Assembly (NCBI GenBank): GCA_964521575.1
Contig: CAZFSR010000002.1
Coordinates: forward strand, 62,001 to 126,000
Length of the DNA stretch: 64,000 bases
Source: 79-D21 sp964521575
GTDB lineage: Bacteria; Synergistota; Synergistia; Synergistales; 79-D21
Direction: 5' to 3'
Shown piece after piece: positions 8,852 through 16,582 of the stretch (position 1 is its first letter; the number at the start of each line of letters is the position of its first letter). The notes beneath the pieces were generated by a model. The model had not been told where the DNA came from. It saw nothing but the letters and a program-made list of their open reading frames with translations, and did no database searches. A program made the translations under genes and the position numbers.

Positions 8852-9200
8852 TAGGGAATCTCCTCTTCTGACATTTTGGCAAGAAGGAGAGGTGGTTCTT
8901 ATGGGGATCCTGGAGGGTTGCCCAGGAGAGCCAGGAGTGAAAAGCCACTAAGCTGGAGGGCTCCGAAAATGGGAGCAGTTCGTTCTCTGGGAAAGCATTC
9001 CGAGCCACTCGGAATTGCTGGACAAGAGGTTGGGTCCTCTGATCGACATCACGAATCATTTTACAAAATGGATCAATACAAAAACTGGATATTCCTTCTA
9101 TAAGAGAGAGATGTCCATTTCCTCTTTTCGTAGAATCCTCATCGAAAAATAGATACATTTCTTTGATTTCTTCTATTCTTGATTTTGTGTATATCGACAT
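8835..9200 (-). CDS. Hypothetical protein upstream of the coupling-like gene
   Basis: I do not recognise this 121-aa frame. It has an AAGGGGG ribosome-site candidate before the ATG and overlaps the start of the next gene by 17 bases, which supports its being real. The C-terminal half is aromatic and Ser/Trp-rich (FHSWLSWATLQDPHKNH). No P-loop is present, so it is not the missing ATPase N-terminus of the neighbour unless a frameshift lies between them. Confidence 0.4.
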   Translation of the reverse strand: MSIYTKSRIEEIKEMYLFFDEDSTKRGNGHLSLIEGISSFCIDPFCKMIRDVDQRTQPLVQQFRVARNAFPENELLPFSEPSSLVAFHSWLSWATLQDPHKNHLSFLPKCQKRRFPNAWSN

Positions 9201-9534
9201 GCAAGCCCCCTTCTTTTTCAGTTGTGCCCCGGTTCAGCACGCCACCAGGAAGGGGTGGGGGGTTAACCCCACCCCCGTGTTGGGCGGTACTGGGGGATCC
9301 GCATAGGGGAAAGGAGTGGATCTTTGAAAGGTGATCGAAAACAAAAGCACGGAACGCCCCCCTAACTGGTGGCATTCCGTTTACTTTATTTTACCCATCT
9401 GCTGACGATAACTATAAATGCCCTTCAAGCAATCGCCCTTTCTTTGAATAATATTATACTCTGATTATCGACATTTTTCAATACTGGTCTTGCTCATAAA
9501 CGCCACTTTTTATAGCTACCTCCTCTCTAAACGG
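9201..9534. other. Non-coding gap with a GC-rich hairpin; possible origin or terminator
   Basis: This 334-base stretch holds no convincing gene. It contains a perfect 9-bp GC hairpin, GGGGTGGGG (9252-9260) and CCCCACCCC (9267-9275) with a GGTTAA loop, followed by an AT-rich tract around 9370-9530. The position downstream of the Rep-like gene fits either its transcription terminator or a single-strand origin. Confidence 0.4.
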
Positions 9535-10422
9535 TTAGATCCCAGCACCTTTTGAGAGGCCTGGGATTTCGGCTGCTACAGCATATTGTAAGGACGCTTC
9601 CCGTCCCCACACGTCCCGGTTTAGTGGTGGTCCTCGAGGTGGATATGTTGGGAAAAACAATAGAATGAACAGGGACAATGACAGTTCTAATGTGGCTAGA
9701 TCGAGTCTTTCCATGGGTTTGAGCCTCTTTTGAAAGGGATTTGAGGATCTCCTGACGGGAAAAGCAGCCCTCGGTACGGGGATAGCCGCAAAATGCGGTT
9801 CAGGACTGAATCCCAGGGCTTGGCGAATCGAAAATGTCACATGGTTATAGACGCCCCGTAGCCCCTCAAAGGTTTGCCTTCCTTTCAGCAGATCTCTGAG
9901 GGTGGAGATTCCGAGGCTAGTCCGGATCACTCGCGGAGAACGCAGCCTGTATTCGACCCGTACATGCCTGTCTGGAACTAGGCGCCTTTGTGTGGCAATC
10001 GTCTCGGAGAGGATTTCTTTGTCGAGGAGTTCTCGCACCTTGTCATAGACACAGATTTCCCTGCAACCGTTCGAATAGTAGATTGTGGTACTCCCCTTGC
10101 CCTGATACCCTCTGGGTTTCCTCAGGTGGGGAAGACGGATTTTCATCAAGGCTGGCACGATTTTCGAATACCCCGAGGAAACCGACAGGTCAGAAAACAG
10201 ATCTATGCGGCTTATCGTTGCCCCCATCAGATCAAGGTAAATTCCTCCCCTGGCCATTCTTTTTCCCAGCCTGGAAACTGCCCGTTGGATTTTGGAACGG
10301 GATAACAATGGTTTTGTGTTGCAGCGCCCTGAATCACCGTAAAGCAGGATTTGCGGGGAGAAAGAAACGGTGAGGTACCCATAAGGATTCCGCACTGCAC
10401 AGTAAAAGGGGGTATGGATCAA
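9535..10422 (-). CDS. Rep protein of the filamentous-phage/plasmid gpII/gpX type
   Basis: This is probably a rolling-circle replication initiator. The 295-aa product carries the gpII/X family pattern: an early beta strand VSFSPQILLYGDS (about 20-32), then SRIDLFSDL (about 71-79), then GSTTIYYSN and ICVYDKVREL (about 108-130). The last 70 residues look poorly conserved and contain a hydrophobic stretch (LSLFILLFF). The start is a TTG just behind GGGAGGGAG. It lies downstream of a perfect 11-bp hairpin (10541-10574) that could be its origin. Family resemblance is by pattern only. Confidence 0.6.
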   Translation of the reverse strand: MIHTPFYCAVRNPYGYLTVSFSPQILLYGDSGRCNTKPLLSRSKIQRAVSRLGKRMARGGIYLDLMGATISRIDLFSDLSVSSGYSKIVPALMKIRLPHLRKPRGYQGKGSTTIYYSNGCREICVYDKVRELLDKEILSETIATQRRLVPDRHVRVEYRLRSPRVIRTSLGISTLRDLLKGRQTFEGLRGVYNHVTFSIRQALGFSPEPHFAAIPVPRAAFPVRRSSNPFQKRLKPMERLDLATLELSLSLFILLFFPTYPPRGPPLNRDVWGREASLQYAVAAEIPGLSKGAGI

Positions 10423-10540
10423 CTCCCTCCCATGGCCTATCGGCCGCCAGGGAAGAGTTTTTCCCTGCCTGGGCCTCCATCGGGACGTACAGATATGTAT
10501 TGTGTCGATGCCAATTTTTGGATGACCTGGCTTCAGGAGC

Positions 10541-10574
10541 GTACCCTCCCCGCAACGGCGTGTGGGGAGGGTAC
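10541..10574. repeat. Perfect 11-bp inverted repeat; candidate rolling-circle origin or oriT
   Basis: GTACCCTCCCC (10541-10551) and GGGGAGGGTAC (10564-10574) flank a 12-base loop. It lies in the 211-base gap between the Rep-like gene and the small gene after the Mob-like gene. HUH nucleases nick in or next to such hairpins. No T-run follows on either strand, which argues against a simple terminator. Confidence 0.5.
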
Positions 10575-10633
10575 AAATTCAGTTTGGCGGAAACAGGATC
10601 ACACAAAATTTCCGGTCAGACTATTCACGAATC

Positions 10634-10951
10634 CTAACCTCCGATGACTCTTCCTTCTGGACCGCTGGGCCCGCCGTCAAGTCTTACCCCAAGAATCGCT
10701 AGAATTTCGATTAGTTGTTCTTCGACGTCGGCCGCGAGAATCTGAGCTTCCCCCTCGTCGGGTTCAGGGCCAGCTTGAATCGCGATCCTTACCCGCCTGG
10801 GAGGAATATTGTCGTCGAGACGAGTCAATCGCAAGCGGGCCTCCGCCCGTGACATGGTTCCGTCCTTCGTTCTCGAGGAATTTATTGAATAGCTTGAGAG
10901 TTGAAAAACGAAGGCACACTTCCGGCTACACGGAACATCACCTTTTGTCAT
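10634..10951 (-). CDS. Small protein coupled to the Mob-like gene
   Basis: This gene gives a product of up to 105 aa, unrecognised. Its ATG overlaps the stop of the Mob-like gene as ATGA, which supports the long start; an internal ATG at 10855 behind AAGGACGG would give 73 aa (starting MSRAEARLRL). The C-terminal part has a charged strand (RRVRIAIQ) and a helix rich in Ala/Asp/Glu/Ile. It might be an accessory mobilisation or DNA-binding protein; that is a guess from position. Confidence 0.45.
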   Translation of the reverse strand: MTKGDVPCSRKCAFVFQLSSYSINSSRTKDGTMSRAEARLRLTRLDDNIPPRRVRIAIQAGPEPDEGEAQILAADVEEQLIEILAILGVRLDGGPSGPEGRVIGG

Positions 10952-11721
10952 TTTTTATCTTCTCCTTCCCCGGCTTCCTTAGATTCAATGGAATCAATCC
11001 TGCCCAAGGTTTCTAGAATTCCTGATCGCCTAAGGTCCCGTTGAAGGTTGCGAAAGACGATCCTTTCTGCTTCCCTGAGCACGCATTCTTCTTTGTGGGC
11101 CTGTGTGACACTCCGGTTTGCATCTCCGGTCAATTTCTTTGGAATCCCGCGACGAAACCCCAAATGGGAGAAAATTTCCTCGGCCAGGTCCTGCAGCTTG
11201 GAGAAAAATCCTCTATCCAGAGATCGAATCACCGTTTTGTGCGACTCATAGTCATAGTTTTGCAACAGGCAATGGAAATGGACTCTTTTCTCATCCATAT
11301 GCATAGCGAGATAAATGAAAGGCATGTTTGTTTCTGACGCCAGCCTCAGGAAAAGCTCCTCCGCCGCTTCATACAAAGTGTTAAGCGGGACCTGGTCGAC
11401 CTCTCTCGAAAATACGAGAACCGCCCTCGCGAAAGGCCGAGTGTTGCCGGGCAGCCTTTTTCCATGAAATTCGCGGTAATCCATTCTCTGCTCCTCTTTC
11501 ACCTTCTCGATCTCCCAGAACAGGCGCCGTATTCCCTCTACGGCTCGCCTCCCCTGAATCCGCCGATTCTTGAAACAACCCCACCTGTCGTTCACGAGAA
11601 CGTCTGAGGGGCCTTTTAGGTAAGGGGGGCATTCCTCGCGGGTATCGTGACGAAATTGCCTTATTCCCACGCTCGCCGAGACCGCTTCGATTCGAGCGCA
11701 TACGAATCTATCTCCGGACAT
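10948..11721 (-). CDS. Mob/Pre-like HUH relaxase
   Basis: This is likely a single-strand DNA nickase for mobilisation or replication of the element. In the 257-aa product, AMHMDEKRVHFHCLL holds H141, H148 and H150, matching the HxDExxxHxH metal motif of plasmid Mob_Pre proteins. The N-terminal region (ARIEAVSASVGIRQFRHDTRE) resembles the Pre/Mob start. The ATG at 11719-11721 sits 7 bases after GGAGG. The protein is shorter than many plasmid relaxases (about 400 aa), so it is a minimal nickase domain. It is transcribed toward the Rep-like gene. Confidence 0.65.
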   Translation of the reverse strand: MSGDRFVCARIEAVSASVGIRQFRHDTREECPPYLKGPSDVLVNDRWGCFKNRRIQGRRAVEGIRRLFWEIEKVKEEQRMDYREFHGKRLPGNTRPFARAVLVFSREVDQVPLNTLYEAAEELFLRLASETNMPFIYLAMHMDEKRVHFHCLLQNYDYESHKTVIRSLDRGFFSKLQDLAEEIFSHLGFRRGIPKKLTGDANRSVTQAHKEECVLREAERIVFRNLQRDLRRSGILETLGRIDSIESKEAGEGEDKK

Positions 11722-11827
11722 GACTTCACCTCCATAAAGCGACAAAGGTATTCCGTTCGGTAAAGCACAACAGCGTAGTATGTCTATGCAGACACAGGTT
11801 ACGGGGAAACGAATCCATGTGTTTTTT

Positions 11828-11860
11828 CAAAAAAAATGACGCACCCTTGTTGGGTGCGTC
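11828..11860 (-). terminator. Rho-independent terminator after the first integrase
   Basis: Reading the minus strand, GACGCACCC, a 5-base loop, GGGTGCGTC and then a run of eight or more T. It lies 28 bases past the integrase stop (11889) and separates it from the Mob-like gene. Confidence 0.9.
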
Positions 11861-11888
11861 TGGGCTTTCTCTATATATTTTGCCCCTC

Positions 11889-13025
11889 TCAAGCGGCGAT
11901 CGAATTGCCATTCCTCAGCCGGTTTAGAGGACTGTATTTGTCATGGTCTGCGATTATCGGAGCGCCTTTGTAGTTCGCGTAGCGTTGCGCCATTGCGGGA
12001 GTTTTGTGCCCCAGAAAGGCCTGTAGCCGATTCTGGTTATACTTCGTGTCCTCGTAATAGGCCATTGCGGCGTAGTGCCTTATCCCGTAAGGCCTTATGC
12101 TCTCGGTCATGTCCTTGCAGTAATCGTGAAGCCGTCGGTACCAGGTATTGCCCGACATGGGCTTCCCTTTAGCCGTGCAGAAAAGCGGTGCTCCAGGAGG
12201 AATTCTCTCTGCTTTCCTCTTGGCAAGCCAGCTCTTCAAGGTTTTGACCATCTCCCTTGAAAGTGGAAGGGCCCTCGAGCATCGGTTCTTTGTGTCATCG
12301 GCGCTTAGGTGGACACAAGGATTTTTCGCCGCAAAATCCAGGTCCGCTGGCACCACTTTGAGGGCTTCTCCCGGCCTGATGCCCGTGTCGATTTGGAACT
12401 GGAGAAGAACGAGATCTCGAAAGCCTTCGAAAGCGTCCCTATTCTTTTCCTTTTGCATTCTTTCAAGGAGTTTGTCGATCTGTTCATCCTTGATGTTGAC
12501 GATTCGACCCTCATCGTACCTCTTGGATCTTCCAGCAATCGGGTTTCGCTTCAAGACTGCCAGATGATCCTTATATTTTTCCTCTTGCTCCGCCCCCTCC
12601 GGCACGGTAAGAAAATTAAAAAAAGCCCGCAGGTAAACGAGTCTAAGGTTGAACGTAGCCGGAGCGATATTCTGACTGAAGTGCGCATCGAGACATTCCT
12701 TGAGGCATTTTGGGTTTACTGCCTGAGGGTAGCGCCGAAAAAAAAGTTCCACGGTTTTCTCATAGTCGGACTGGGTCCTTGACGAAATGGGCTTATTCCA
12801 GGGAACACTCGTCTTCCACTGGATGAACGCGCTGAGCCATATCCGCCAGACTTGAGTCTGTCCGTTTCCCGCGTTCGCTATGAGATTCGGTGTTGCACTG
12901 GACAGCCTCTTAGCTCTTATCGAGCTAACGTTAGTCGGTGCCTTCCTCTTTGCCCTGAGAAGAGAATTGGCTTTCCCAGTTGAGGTCTTCAGTTGCCCGC
13001 CAACTGCCGACGACGCCTTCTTCAT
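11889..13025 (-). CDS. Tyrosine recombinase/integrase (first copy)
   Basis: This is a site-specific recombinase of the phage integrase family, 378 aa from the ATG at 13025, which lies 10 bases after a GGAGG (an ATG 9 bases earlier sits too close to it). About 60 basic residues precede a SAM-like domain (SSRTQSDYEKTVELFF). Catalytic residues are visible: Arg in TGIRPGEAL, Arg-His in YGIRHYAA, His in LGHKTPAMAQ and the nucleophile Tyr in QRYANY. The usual first His of HxxR is Tyr here. It shares a YNLRLVYLR-type segment with the second recombinase, so the two are relatives. Confidence 0.88.
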   Translation of the reverse strand: MKKASSAVGGQLKTSTGKANSLLRAKRKAPTNVSSIRAKRLSSATPNLIANAGNGQTQVWRIWLSAFIQWKTSVPWNKPISSRTQSDYEKTVELFFRRYPQAVNPKCLKECLDAHFSQNIAPATFNLRLVYLRAFFNFLTVPEGAEQEEKYKDHLAVLKRNPIAGRSKRYDEGRIVNIKDEQIDKLLERMQKEKNRDAFEGFRDLVLLQFQIDTGIRPGEALKVVPADLDFAAKNPCVHLSADDTKNRCSRALPLSREMVKTLKSWLAKRKAERIPPGAPLFCTAKGKPMSGNTWYRRLHDYCKDMTESIRPYGIRHYAAMAYYEDTKYNQNRLQAFLGHKTPAMAQRYANYKGAPIIADHDKYSPLNRLRNGNSIAA

Positions 13026-13167
13026 GCGGAACATCCCTCCAAAAATTTTCCCGCACAGTTACTCTCGTCCGGGGGAGAAGCACTGTCCATTGCTCCTCTT
13101 TTTTTCCATGAATGTCCCTCCCTTCCAAAATAGGATTTACTTCCGAATACAAAGAACCCCGTAAGGC

Positions 13168-13662
13168 TTAAAGGCCATTCACCGAAAACGGTTTCGCTTC
13201 ACTTTCGAAATCATCGACCCGAAGACCCTTTTTTTCGAGATAGCAGTCAAAAAGCAGGGCCGCCATCACCCCGGTCAGCATCCCCATGTTGATCAACGAA
13301 TAAAAACTGACCGTCATTTCTTTTGAAAATTGTTTATACCGGGTAATAAGCTCGTAGTTCGTTCCCCGCCTCAGGAGGTCTTTCAGCCGATCCGGAGAGA
13401 TGAAATCGGGGTTCGCCTGAGCCTGCGTCAGAAGCGCAATCACCGTCTGGAGCAGGTAAAAGCTCCCTCCGCGCAGCGAAATCACCCCCTCTTTCTCCCA
13501 TGAGTTGATCGTCAGGGCCGTCACCCCGAGGAGGATGGCGAACTCCTGCTGCGTCATCTCGAGGATCCCACGGACTTTTCGCACATCCTCGGCGCTCATA
13601 AGGGCGTCCTGGCTCACATCGCAATGGATTGATTCTTCTGCCTCTTTTTTCCTCTTGACCAT
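13168..13662 (-). CDS. XRE-family helix-turn-helix regulator
   Basis: This 164-aa protein has a helix-turn-helix near residues 30-65 (LEMTQQEFAILLGVTALTINSWE), the HigA/XRE antitoxin-like type, and a hydrophobic C-terminal segment (INMGMLTGVMAALLFDCYL) that may be a dimerisation helix. It sits between two recombinase genes and probably controls excision or element transcription. GGGGTGGG lies before the ATG. No toxin partner is seen next to it. Confidence 0.75.
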   Translation of the reverse strand: MVKRKKEAEESIHCDVSQDALMSAEDVRKVRGILEMTQQEFAILLGVTALTINSWEKEGVISLRGGSFYLLQTVIALLTQAQANPDFISPDRLKDLLRRGTNYELITRYKQFSKEMTVSFYSLINMGMLTGVMAALLFDCYLEKKGLRVDDFESEAKPFSVNGL

Positions 13663-13723
13663 TTAAACCCACCCCTTATCATGTATCGTTAGAACGTATG
13701 TTACTATATGTCTTATTATATTG

Positions 13724-14680
13724 TCAAGTATGTTTTATATTTGCCTTTCCCGCCTTCCTGACCCTGTGCCGCTCCGGAACCAGGGCCTGCACGGGGGAAG
13801 CCGTGCTGTGGACCTTTCGCAGGTCCTGGTCCGTCAGCGCCACATACCGTCTCGTCATCGCCATGTCCTCGTGCCCCAGGGTCCGCTGCAGGGCGAATGC
13901 GTTCCCCCCGTGCCGGAGGTAGTGCAACGCGAACGAATGCCTGAGGTCGTAGGGTCTAATTTTCATCCCCAGCCGCTGGCCGTACCCGGCCAGCCTTCGG
14001 GACCATTCGTCCTTGAGGGGCAGCCCTGAGGCTGAACAGAAAAGGGGAACCGATTCGCCCCATTGCGGGTGCCGAACGCGTATTGTCTCAGCGATAGCCT
14101 GAACGGTGACGTTGGAAAGCGGAAGCGTCCTGGAGACGCGCGTCTTGGCGCTTTCGGCCGGGATGGTGACCTGGCAGTATTTCAGGTCGACCTGGCGGGT
14201 TTGGAGTGAAAGCGCCTCCCCAGGGCGAATCCCCGTATCGAGGATCAGCAGGATCAGGGCGTAGTCCCGCAGCCCCGCAAATGTGGTCCGGTCCGGGAGG
14301 GAAAGGAGCTTCGTCAGGCTGTCGGCAGGGACGTTGACGATCCTGGGCGGGGTTTTCCGCCGGTGCAGGCGGCCCGTGGGATCCGCTCCCAGGTATCCCT
14401 CGTCGACGCACCAACGGAAAAAGCATCGGAGATAAACCAGCCTCAGGTTGTAGGTATAGGGCGAAACCTTTTCCGAAAGGTATTCCAGGACGCACGATCG
14501 GAGAGCGGGGTTGGCAAGTCCGGAGGGATACTGGTGAAAGAATTTACTAATGTGTTTTTGGTAATCTACCAGCGTTCGGGAACTCAGCCCCTCCCCCTTT
14601 TTGTAGAGGAGGAAGTGTTCCATGGCGACAGTCCAGCTGACCGAAAAACCTGATGGCTGCGGGAACGGGAGGACGGACAA
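13724..14680 (-). CDS. Tyrosine recombinase/integrase next to tRNA-Leu (second copy)
   Basis: This is an integrase-family recombinase of about 318 aa. I use the TTG at 14680, 8 bases after AAGGGGG; the frame is open to 14707, but that part lies inside a terminator-like hairpin, and an ATG at 14623 is an alternative. The SAM-like domain begins WTVAMEHFLLYKKGEGLSSRT. Catalytic motifs are complete: TGIRPGEAL, PYDLRHSFA, RTLGHEDMAMTRRYVAL. Its position directly beside the 3' end of a tRNA gene is the classic arrangement for an integrase using that tRNA as attachment site. It is related to the 11889-13025 enzyme. Confidence 0.88.
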   Translation of the reverse strand: MSVLPFPQPSGFSVSWTVAMEHFLLYKKGEGLSSRTLVDYQKHISKFFHQYPSGLANPALRSCVLEYLSEKVSPYTYNLRLVYLRCFFRWCVDEGYLGADPTGRLHRRKTPPRIVNVPADSLTKLLSLPDRTTFAGLRDYALILLILDTGIRPGEALSLQTRQVDLKYCQVTIPAESAKTRVSRTLPLSNVTVQAIAETIRVRHPQWGESVPLFCSASGLPLKDEWSRRLAGYGQRLGMKIRPYDLRHSFALHYLRHGGNAFALQRTLGHEDMAMTRRYVALTDQDLRKVHSTASPVQALVPERHRVRKAGKANIKHT

Positions 14681-14683
14681 GCG

Positions 14684-14717
14684 AAAAACCCCCTTACATT
14701 TCCGCAAAGGGGTTTTT
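14684..14717 (-). terminator. Terminator-like hairpin between tRNA-Leu and the integrase
   Basis: AAAAACCCC (14684-14692) pairs with GGGGTTTTT (14709-14717). On the minus strand it ends in a T-run, so it would terminate the tRNA transcript; the arms are symmetrical, so it could also act on the plus strand. Confidence 0.6.
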
Positions 14718-14732
14718 GAGGGGTTTTTCCAG

Positions 14733-14766
14733 TCCGCTGGGGAGGGCCAATTTCAACCCCAGCGGA
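14733..14766. repeat. 10-bp inverted repeat beside tRNA-Leu
   Basis: TCCGCTGGGG (14733-14742) and CCCCAGCGGA (14757-14766) with a 14-base loop lie between the tRNA 3' end and the integrase. It could be a recombinase or excisionase arm site or a processing hairpin. Confidence 0.5.
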
Positions 14767-14844
14767 TTCGCCTTCGAAAACGGGTTAATAAATAGGGGAT
14801 TCCCTGATAGACAAAAGGGCGCAAACCCTTGAAAATATTAAAGG

Positions 14845-14931
14845 TGGTGCCGGAGGGGGGACTCGAACCCCCACAGACCCGAGGCCCGGCGGATTTTGAG
14901 TCCGCTGCGTCTACCATTCCGCCACTCCGGC
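14845..14931 (-). tRNA. tRNA-Leu (CAA anticodon)
   Basis: Read on the minus strand, the acceptor arm GCCGGAG pairs with CTCCGGC, followed by discriminator A and an encoded CCA (14845-14847). The anticodon stem GCGGA/TCCGC encloses the loop CTCAAAA, giving CAA. A long variable arm (GGGCCTCGGGTCTG region) and the T arm GGGGGTTCGAGTCCCCC are present. The 3' end faces the integrase gene, consistent with use as an attachment site. Confidence 0.96.
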
Positions 14932-15054
14932 AGCGGCATTTGTATAGCATACCACGGGCCGGTTGTCCAGAAATCGATTCCACGAGCCGTACGAGAGATG
15001 GTTTTTCCGGAAAACCGGGATAAGGCGGGGCAAATAGAGGCAGGTGAGAGTCGG

Positions 15055-15492
15055 ATGGAGGAGTTGCAGGGGTCAAATGGCTGTTTCGTCTGCGACAGGA
15101 CGGGAGAGAACCCGAGATCTCTGGGGCTGAAGATCTTTTGGGACGACGGCGAAAGGCGATCGGTGATTCCCTTTGCCCCGGAGGCTTCCTGGTGCGGTTT
15201 CGAGGGTTTCGTCCATGGAGGCATCCTGACGGCCATCTGCGATGATGCTATGGCATGGGCGGCCCGTAAGGAAACCGGGGCCTGGAGCGTCACGGCAAAC
15301 CTTTCGGTCCGCTTTTTGCGGAGCGTTAAGGCGGGATCCTCCTACGAGGCTAGGGGGAGCCTGGCGAGGCAGGATGGAAAGAAGTTCCACACCCAGGCCG
15401 TGATACACGACAGCGCAGGAAAGCTTTGTGTGGAGGCGAAGGCGGTTTTCGTCGAGGTCTCGGAAGAGCGGCTTTTCGGGAAAAAAGGGTAA
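15055..15492 (+). CDS. Hotdog-fold acyl-CoA thioesterase-like protein
   Basis: This is probably a PaaI/YbgC-type hotdog thioesterase that hydrolyses acyl-CoA. From the ATG at 15055 the product is 145 aa, the usual size; the open frame reaches back across the tRNA and is not real there. FEGFVHGGILTAICDDAMAWAA near residue 45 is the hotdog helix with the catalytic-type Asp/Gly pattern, followed by TANLSVRFLRSVKAG, the standard following strand. An N-terminal CFVCDRTGENPRSLGL start is common in this family. It is not clearly in an operon with the next gene, 21 bases downstream. Confidence 0.75.
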   Translation: MEELQGSNGCFVCDRTGENPRSLGLKIFWDDGERRSVIPFAPEASWCGFEGFVHGGILTAICDDAMAWAARKETGAWSVTANLSVRFLRSVKAGSSYEARGSLARQDGKKFHTQAVIHDSAGKLCVEAKAVFVEVSEERLFGKKG

Positions 15493-15513
15493 TTATCCGG
15501 GGGAGGGTTATTT

Positions 15514-15990
15514 TTGAAAGACATCATTATTCGTCATTATCTGTTCGACAACATCCACTGCGAACCAACGCACCAGACCGGGTCGACGTTGCGCAAGCTT
15601 TGCGCCCAGATGGCACCGAAACTGGCCAAATTGGACATCCGTCTTGTCCTCCAGGAAGCTGTTTCGGAGAATCCCGAGCCCGGCAACATTCGGCTGATGA
15701 ACCGGGTGACCTTCAGCTGTCCGGATGAAGACTTGCCCGAACGCGACCTGGATGAGATTCTCGGGCTCCAGGTCACCTACGAGCCCTGCCGCACCTGCAG
15801 CGACGAAGCCGGGTTCCCGGTTGCCTGCCGGACCGTGATGGTGGAGGAACAGGGCTACCAGGCCCTGCCTTCCGGCCTGATCGCCGACGCGATGCTCCGC
15901 TTCTCCTTTTCCGTCCTGAGCGGAGGGCAGGAAGCATGCGATCCCCATGTCTGCGGCGGGCATTGCGAGGGTTGTCACGGAGGCCACTAG
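15514..15990 (+). CDS. DUF2703-like cysteine-containing protein
   Basis: This is a 158-aa soluble protein starting at TTG behind GGGGGAGGG. EPCRTCSDEAGFPVACRTVMV and YQALPSGLIADAMLRF resemble the C-terminal half of DUF2703 proteins, and the tail CGGHCEGCHGGH is a likely metal-binding cluster. The N-terminal half has RKLCAQMAPKLAKLDIRLVLQE, like the thioredoxin-like part of that family. Function is unknown. Confidence 0.45.
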   Translation: MKDIIIRHYLFDNIHCEPTHQTGSTLRKLCAQMAPKLAKLDIRLVLQEAVSENPEPGNIRLMNRVTFSCPDEDLPERDLDEILGLQVTYEPCRTCSDEAGFPVACRTVMVEEQGYQALPSGLIADAMLRFSFSVLSGGQEACDPHVCGGHCEGCHGGH

Positions 15991-16023
15991 GTCCGGAAGG
16001 CGACCTTGAGGGGAGGAATCCCG

Positions 16024-16542
16024 GTGGATGAACCCTGGATCACGACAAAAGGCGGCGACAAGGGGACAACAAGCCTGGGCAACAACGAAAGGGTCCCAAA
16101 GGACCACCCCCGAGTCGAAACCTACGGGACGCTGGACGAATGCCAGGCTCACCTGGGAATGGCGCGGGCGACCTGCTGCGATGACAGGATTCGGAAGGAA
16201 CTCTTCGATCTTGAGGCCAACCTGGGCGTGGTAATGGGATATTTGGCCCTTTTCCCCGGCCTTCCAGAACCCGACCCGTCTTTCCTCGACGCGATCGTTG
16301 TGCGGGTACACGAAATCGTGGGAACGACCTTCCGCTTCGTGCGCCCGGGAGATTCGGTTCCCGGGGCCGCTCTCCACCAGGCCCGGACGGTGGCGAGGCG
16401 GGCCGAACGGGTGGCAGTGAAACTCCTGCGGGATGGCGAACTGGGGGACAATGCCTATGCTTACATTAACCGCCTTTCGGACGCGATCTACGCGCTCGCT
16501 CTCTGGACCGACAAGGTGAACCGGGATTGCGCGAAAGTTTGA
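16024..16542 (+). CDS. Cob(I)alamin adenosyltransferase, PduO/MMAB type
   Basis: This enzyme transfers the adenosyl group from ATP to cob(I)alamin to form coenzyme B12. The 172-aa product starts at GTG, 7 bases after GGGAGG. It has the ATP-binding N-terminal TTKGGDKGTTSLGNNERV, then YGTLDECQAHLGMAR, then RRAERVAVKL and the C-terminal NRLSDAIYALALW, all diagnostic for this family. A terminator follows. It fits with the corrinoid uptake genes at 57-64 kb. Confidence 0.93.
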   Translation: MDEPWITTKGGDKGTTSLGNNERVPKDHPRVETYGTLDECQAHLGMARATCCDDRIRKELFDLEANLGVVMGYLALFPGLPEPDPSFLDAIVVRVHEIVGTTFRFVRPGDSVPGAALHQARTVARRAERVAVKLLRDGELGDNAYAYINRLSDAIYALALWTDKVNRDCAKV

Positions 16543-16560
16543 CGGATGGATATTTTCTGA

Positions 16561-16582
16561 GCCTCCCTCGGGAGGCTTTTTT
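16561..16582 (+). terminator. Rho-independent terminator after the cobalamin adenosyltransferase gene
   Basis: GCCTCC, a CTCG loop, GGAGGC and then six T lie 18 bases past the stop. Confidence 0.9.

Larger units (their letters stand above)
6272..14844. mobile_element. Integrated mobilisable or cryptic phage-plasmid-like element at tRNA-Leu
   Basis: The stretch from tRNA-Leu leftwards carries two integrases, an XRE regulator, a Mob/Pre-like HUH protein, a gpII/X-type Rep, a coupling-like gene and small unknowns, nearly all on one strand, and is more AT-rich than the flanks. The right boundary is taken as the tRNA 3' end. The left boundary is not established: I found no second copy of the tRNA 3' sequence in the window, so the element may end before cas3 or may include the CRISPR-Cas operon and continue past base 1. 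Confidence 0.6.

Noticed and set aside
9139..9375. 78-aa minus-strand ORF across the GC hairpin
   Set aside because: It overlaps the better-supported 8835-9200 frame, includes the hairpin and has no ribosome site or motif.
13168..13662. Toxin-antitoxin pair at the XRE gene
   Set aside because: No small toxin-like ORF lies next to it; both neighbours are recombinases.
14896..15054. Thioesterase start within the tRNA region
   Set aside because: The frame would overlap tRNA-Leu on the opposite strand; the ATG at 15055 gives a typical hotdog length.
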